From: Pseudoduganella ginsengisoli
GTDB taxonomy: Bacteria > Pseudomonadota > Gammaproteobacteria > Burkholderiales > Burkholderiaceae_D
DNA length: 64,000 nt
NCBI RefSeq assembly: GCF_009720865.1
Contig: NZ_WNLA01000010.1
Span: 62,001-126,000 of the forward strand
Direction of reading: 5' to 3'
A program made the translations under genes and the position numbers. Positions 61,853 to 64,000 of this stretch are shown one piece after another. The notes under the pieces are model-generated. The model searched no databases. It had not been told where the DNA came from and saw only the letters and a list, made by a program, of their open reading frames with translations. Numbering within the stretch: position 1 is the first letter of the stretch; each line of letters begins with the position of its first letter.

Positions 61853-63457
61853 ATGACCGAATCAAATGCCGCAGATGACAACTGGCTGCTCGACGAGGAT
61901 GAAGATGAGACGCCAGCTTCCGGCCAGTCTTCCCCCGACCAGCGCCTGTGGCGTGTCTTGATTGTCGACGATGACGTCGATGTCCACGCCGTCACCCGCC
62001 TTGCCCTGCGCAATGTCAGCTTCAAAGGCCGTGAACTGGAATTGTTTTCCGCCCACTCTGGACGGGAAGCATTTGAAATCCTGCGCGATACGCCGGACAT
62101 CGCGCTGGTGCTGCTCGATGTCGTGATGGAAACTGACGATGCGGGCTTGCTGCTGGCGCGCCGCATCCGCGAAGAATTGCACAACTCGATCGTGCGTGTC
62201 GTGCTGCGGACGGGCCAGCCGGGCCAGGCGCCGGAACAGCGCGTCATCATTGAATACGACATCAACGATTACAAGGCAAAGACGGAACTGACCACGCAAA
62301 AGCTGTTCACGACCGTGATCTCTGCGCTGCGCGCGTATGAGAGCCTGAATATGCTGGAGCGTTCCCGCATCGGCCTGGGCAAGATCCTGGCCGGCGCCAC
62401 CAACCTGTATCAAATTCACTCGCTGCGGGAATTCGCTTCCGGCGTGCTGAACCAGGTTTCCGCGATCCTCGACGTGGGCGCGGACGGTGTGCTGTGCCTG
62501 ATGCAGGGCGACACCGGCCCGGCGACGGTGGTTGCTGCCACGGGGGGCTACGCACCCCTCGCGGACAACGAGCAAATGCCGACCAGCCACCCGCTGTGGC
62601 CGACCATCGCGAAAGCGTTTGCGGAAAAGAAAAGCCAGTTTGACCACCCGGCCAACGTGCTGTTCATCCACACGCAGGAAAACCGCGAAGTGGCGATTTC
62701 CGTCACGCCGCCGTGGCCGCTGGCGCAAATCCAGCGCGACTTGCTGGAAGTATTTTGCCAGCGCATCGCGGCGGCATTCGACAACCTGTATATCTTCGGC
62801 CAATTGCGCAAGGCACAGGAAGCCACGGTCGTGGCGCTGGCCGACCTGGCGGAATTCCGCGACCGCGGCACGGGTGGCCATGTGCGCCGCGTGCAGGCGC
62901 TGTCGTCCGCCATTGCCGGCCGCCTGAAAGAAAAAGGCGTGTATGACGATGAGGTGACGCCGCAACTGATCGACATGATCGGGCTGGCCAGCATTTTGCA
63001 CGACGTGGGCAAGGTGGCGACGCCGGACCATATCTTGCTGAAGCCAGGCGCCCATACGCCGGAAGAGCGCGCACAAATGCAAGACCATGCGGATGTCGGC
63101 CGCACCATCCTGGAGCGTGCCGCCAACATGGTCGATGGCGTCAGCTACCTGACCTATGGCGCGGAAATCGCCGGCGGCCACCACGAACACTTCGATGGCA
63201 ATGGTTATCCGAATGGTTTGAAAGGCAAGCAAATCCCCATCTCCGCGCGCATCGTGGCCGTGGTGGATGTGTTTGATTCGCTGTTGCATGAACGGCCGTA
63301 CAAGGAGCCTTGGCCGTATCCGGAAGTCATGACGTACATCAAGGCCCGCGCCGGTGCGCAGTTCGATCCGGAAATCGTGCAAGCGCTGCTGGACGTCATC
63401 GAGCGCGATCCGGAACTGGGACAGCAGCCAGCGCCGCTACCGCCGGACGAAGCGTGA
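61853..63457 (+). CDS. HD-GYP response regulator with DUF3369 domain
   Basis: A 534-residue cytoplasmic protein. The receiver domain (about 33-155) has D89 as phospho-acceptor in LLDVVMETDD. A DUF3369 segment lies at about 165-320. A C-terminal HD-GYP phosphodiesterase has H383-D384 in LHDVGK and HHEHFDGNGYP at 443-453, with the GYP triplet intact. Such proteins cleave cyclic di-GMP to GMP or pGpG. Its kinase is unknown; the neighbouring ethylene-receptor-like kinase operon is 9 kb away. No DNA-binding domain is present, so output is by second messenger. Confidence 0.95.
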   Translation: MTESNAADDNWLLDEDEDETPASGQSSPDQRLWRVLIVDDDVDVHAVTRLALRNVSFKGRELELFSAHSGREAFEILRDTPDIALVLLDVVMETDDAGLLLARRIREELHNSIVRVVLRTGQPGQAPEQRVIIEYDINDYKAKTELTTQKLFTTVISALRAYESLNMLERSRIGLGKILAGATNLYQIHSLREFASGVLNQVSAILDVGADGVLCLMQGDTGPATVVAATGGYAPLADNEQMPTSHPLWPTIAKAFAEKKSQFDHPANVLFIHTQENREVAISVTPPWPLAQIQRDLLEVFCQRIAAAFDNLYIFGQLRKAQEATVVALADLAEFRDRGTGGHVRRVQALSSAIAGRLKEKGVYDDEVTPQLIDMIGLASILHDVGKVATPDHILLKPGAHTPEERAQMQDHADVGRTILERAANMVDGVSYLTYGAEIAGGHHEHFDGNGYPNGLKGKQIPISARIVAVVDVFDSLLHERPYKEPWPYPEVMTYIKARAGAQFDPEIVQALLDVIERDPELGQQPAPLPPDEA

Positions 63458-63620
63458 CAGCCTGATAATTTCAACGTAGCACCCTGTGGCGGCACAGCCC
63501 CGCCACAGGTACAAATCTCTCCAAATCCCACGGAATTGCGTTTCTTTCCCGCACTACCAGCATATACTTTCAGGTAGACAGTCAGGCGCGCCGCGCTTGC
63601 CATCCAGTGCAGGAATTTCA

Positions 63621-64000
63621 ATGAACATCGCCTTTCAACCTCCGGACCAGCCTGCCCGGCCGGTGCGCGGACCGCTGCTGAAAAAGCTGTGCGGCGATGA
63701 AAACGTGTTTGCACTGGGTGTCTCCGTTGCCCGTGTCGTGCAACTGATTGATTCGGATGACGGCGGCACGCACGACCTTGCCTATTACGTGTTATCGGAT
63801 GCGGGGCTCACGCAAAAAGTGCTGCGCCTGGCCAATACGCCGCAATACCGCACCAAGGCCGGCACGCCTGTCACTACCGTGTCGCGCGCGATTTCGCTGC
63901 TGGGCTTTAACAACGTCAAGGCGTCGGCGCTGGCCATGATGCTGGTCGATACACTGATCAATTCAGGCCAGGAACAAAGCGTGCGCACGGAGCTGGAAGC
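63621..64000 (+). CDS. HDOD-domain protein, N-terminal part (cut by window edge)
   Basis: The frame opens with ATG at 63621 (MNIAFQPPDQPAR) and stays open to the window end. It encodes the start of an HDOD domain: LAYYVLSDAGLTQKVLRLAN and VTTVSRAISLLGFNNVKASALA are typical. HDOD proteins act in signalling without enzyme activity of their own. It lies 163 bases after the HD-GYP gene, so the two may be functionally linked in cyclic di-GMP or chemotaxis control. The C-terminal half is outside the window. Confidence 0.8.
   Translation, partial: MNIAFQPPDQPARPVRGPLLKKLCGDENVFALGVSVARVVQLIDSDDGGTHDLAYYVLSDAGLTQKVLRLANTPQYRTKAGTPVTTVSRAISLLGFNNVKASALAMMLVDTLINSGQEQSVRTELE

Overview
The window is GC-rich proteobacterial chromosome. 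Its gene content and local gene orders fit a betaproteobacterium of the Oxalobacteraceae (Janthinobacterium, Duganella or Massilia type). Pointers are a complete type II secretion cluster in beta-proteobacterial style, an SAH riboswitch in front of ahcY, the ahcY/holin-family membrane protein/metF order, a single-cysteine DksA, and tandem Porin_4 outer-membrane channels. This placement is inferred from families and synteny. No rRNA or tRNA gene, CRISPR array, prophage or intact insertion sequence was seen.

Layout. 1-7.4 kb: the start of grxC and a membrane rhodanese face gpmA, an EnvC-like murein hydrolase activator, a CtpA-type protease, moeB and an exported amidohydrolase. 7.5-18.6 kb: type II secretion genes in the order gspG-H-I-J-K-L-M-N-D-E-F, mostly with stop/start overlaps, then a 101-bp palindromic element and a short gspC. 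18.8-24.3 kb (minus strand): a small basic protein, hslU and hslV behind a heat-shock-type promoter, a protein with two TPR/STAS-like modules, a cysteine-poor DksA and a histidine-rich COG0523 GTPase. 24.5-33.6 kb (minus strand): xerC and a DUF484 gene are separated from dapF and two lipid A-type acyltransferases by about 4.8 kb carrying two porins and a Sel1-repeat gene. 33.6-38.7 kb: the activated-methyl and folate block (metK, ahcY, metF, 5-formyl-THF cyclo-ligase), with a riboswitch at ahcY and a repeat-rich, possibly structured leader at metK. 38.7-44.1 kb: lytic transglycosylase, glutathione transferase, cca, an acetyltransferase and a periplasmic binding protein. 44.1-49.7 kb: an Lrp-type regulator, hpd and a fused indolepyruvate:ferredoxin oxidoreductase, which together suggest aromatic amino acid breakdown. 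49.8-52.7 kb: a two-gene signalling operon whose first product carries an ethylene-receptor-type Cu-binding membrane domain. 52.7-59.4 kb: M14 carboxypeptidase, ttcA, folB, a FolM-type reductase, a MidA methyltransferase and a membrane J-protein. 59.4-64 kb: a chemoreceptor, CheW, an HD-GYP response regulator and the start of an HDOD protein.

The strongest candidates for something little described are the ethylene-receptor-like kinase paired with a receiver-kinase (49848-52687) and the metK leader (33651-33742). In that leader one 7-8 nt segment can pair with an upstream segment, a downstream segment, or the translation start itself. Secondary points are the DksA/COG0523 pairing, the duplicated TPR+STAS protein, a CCA enzyme with an eroded HD motif, and several palindromic intergenic repeats.
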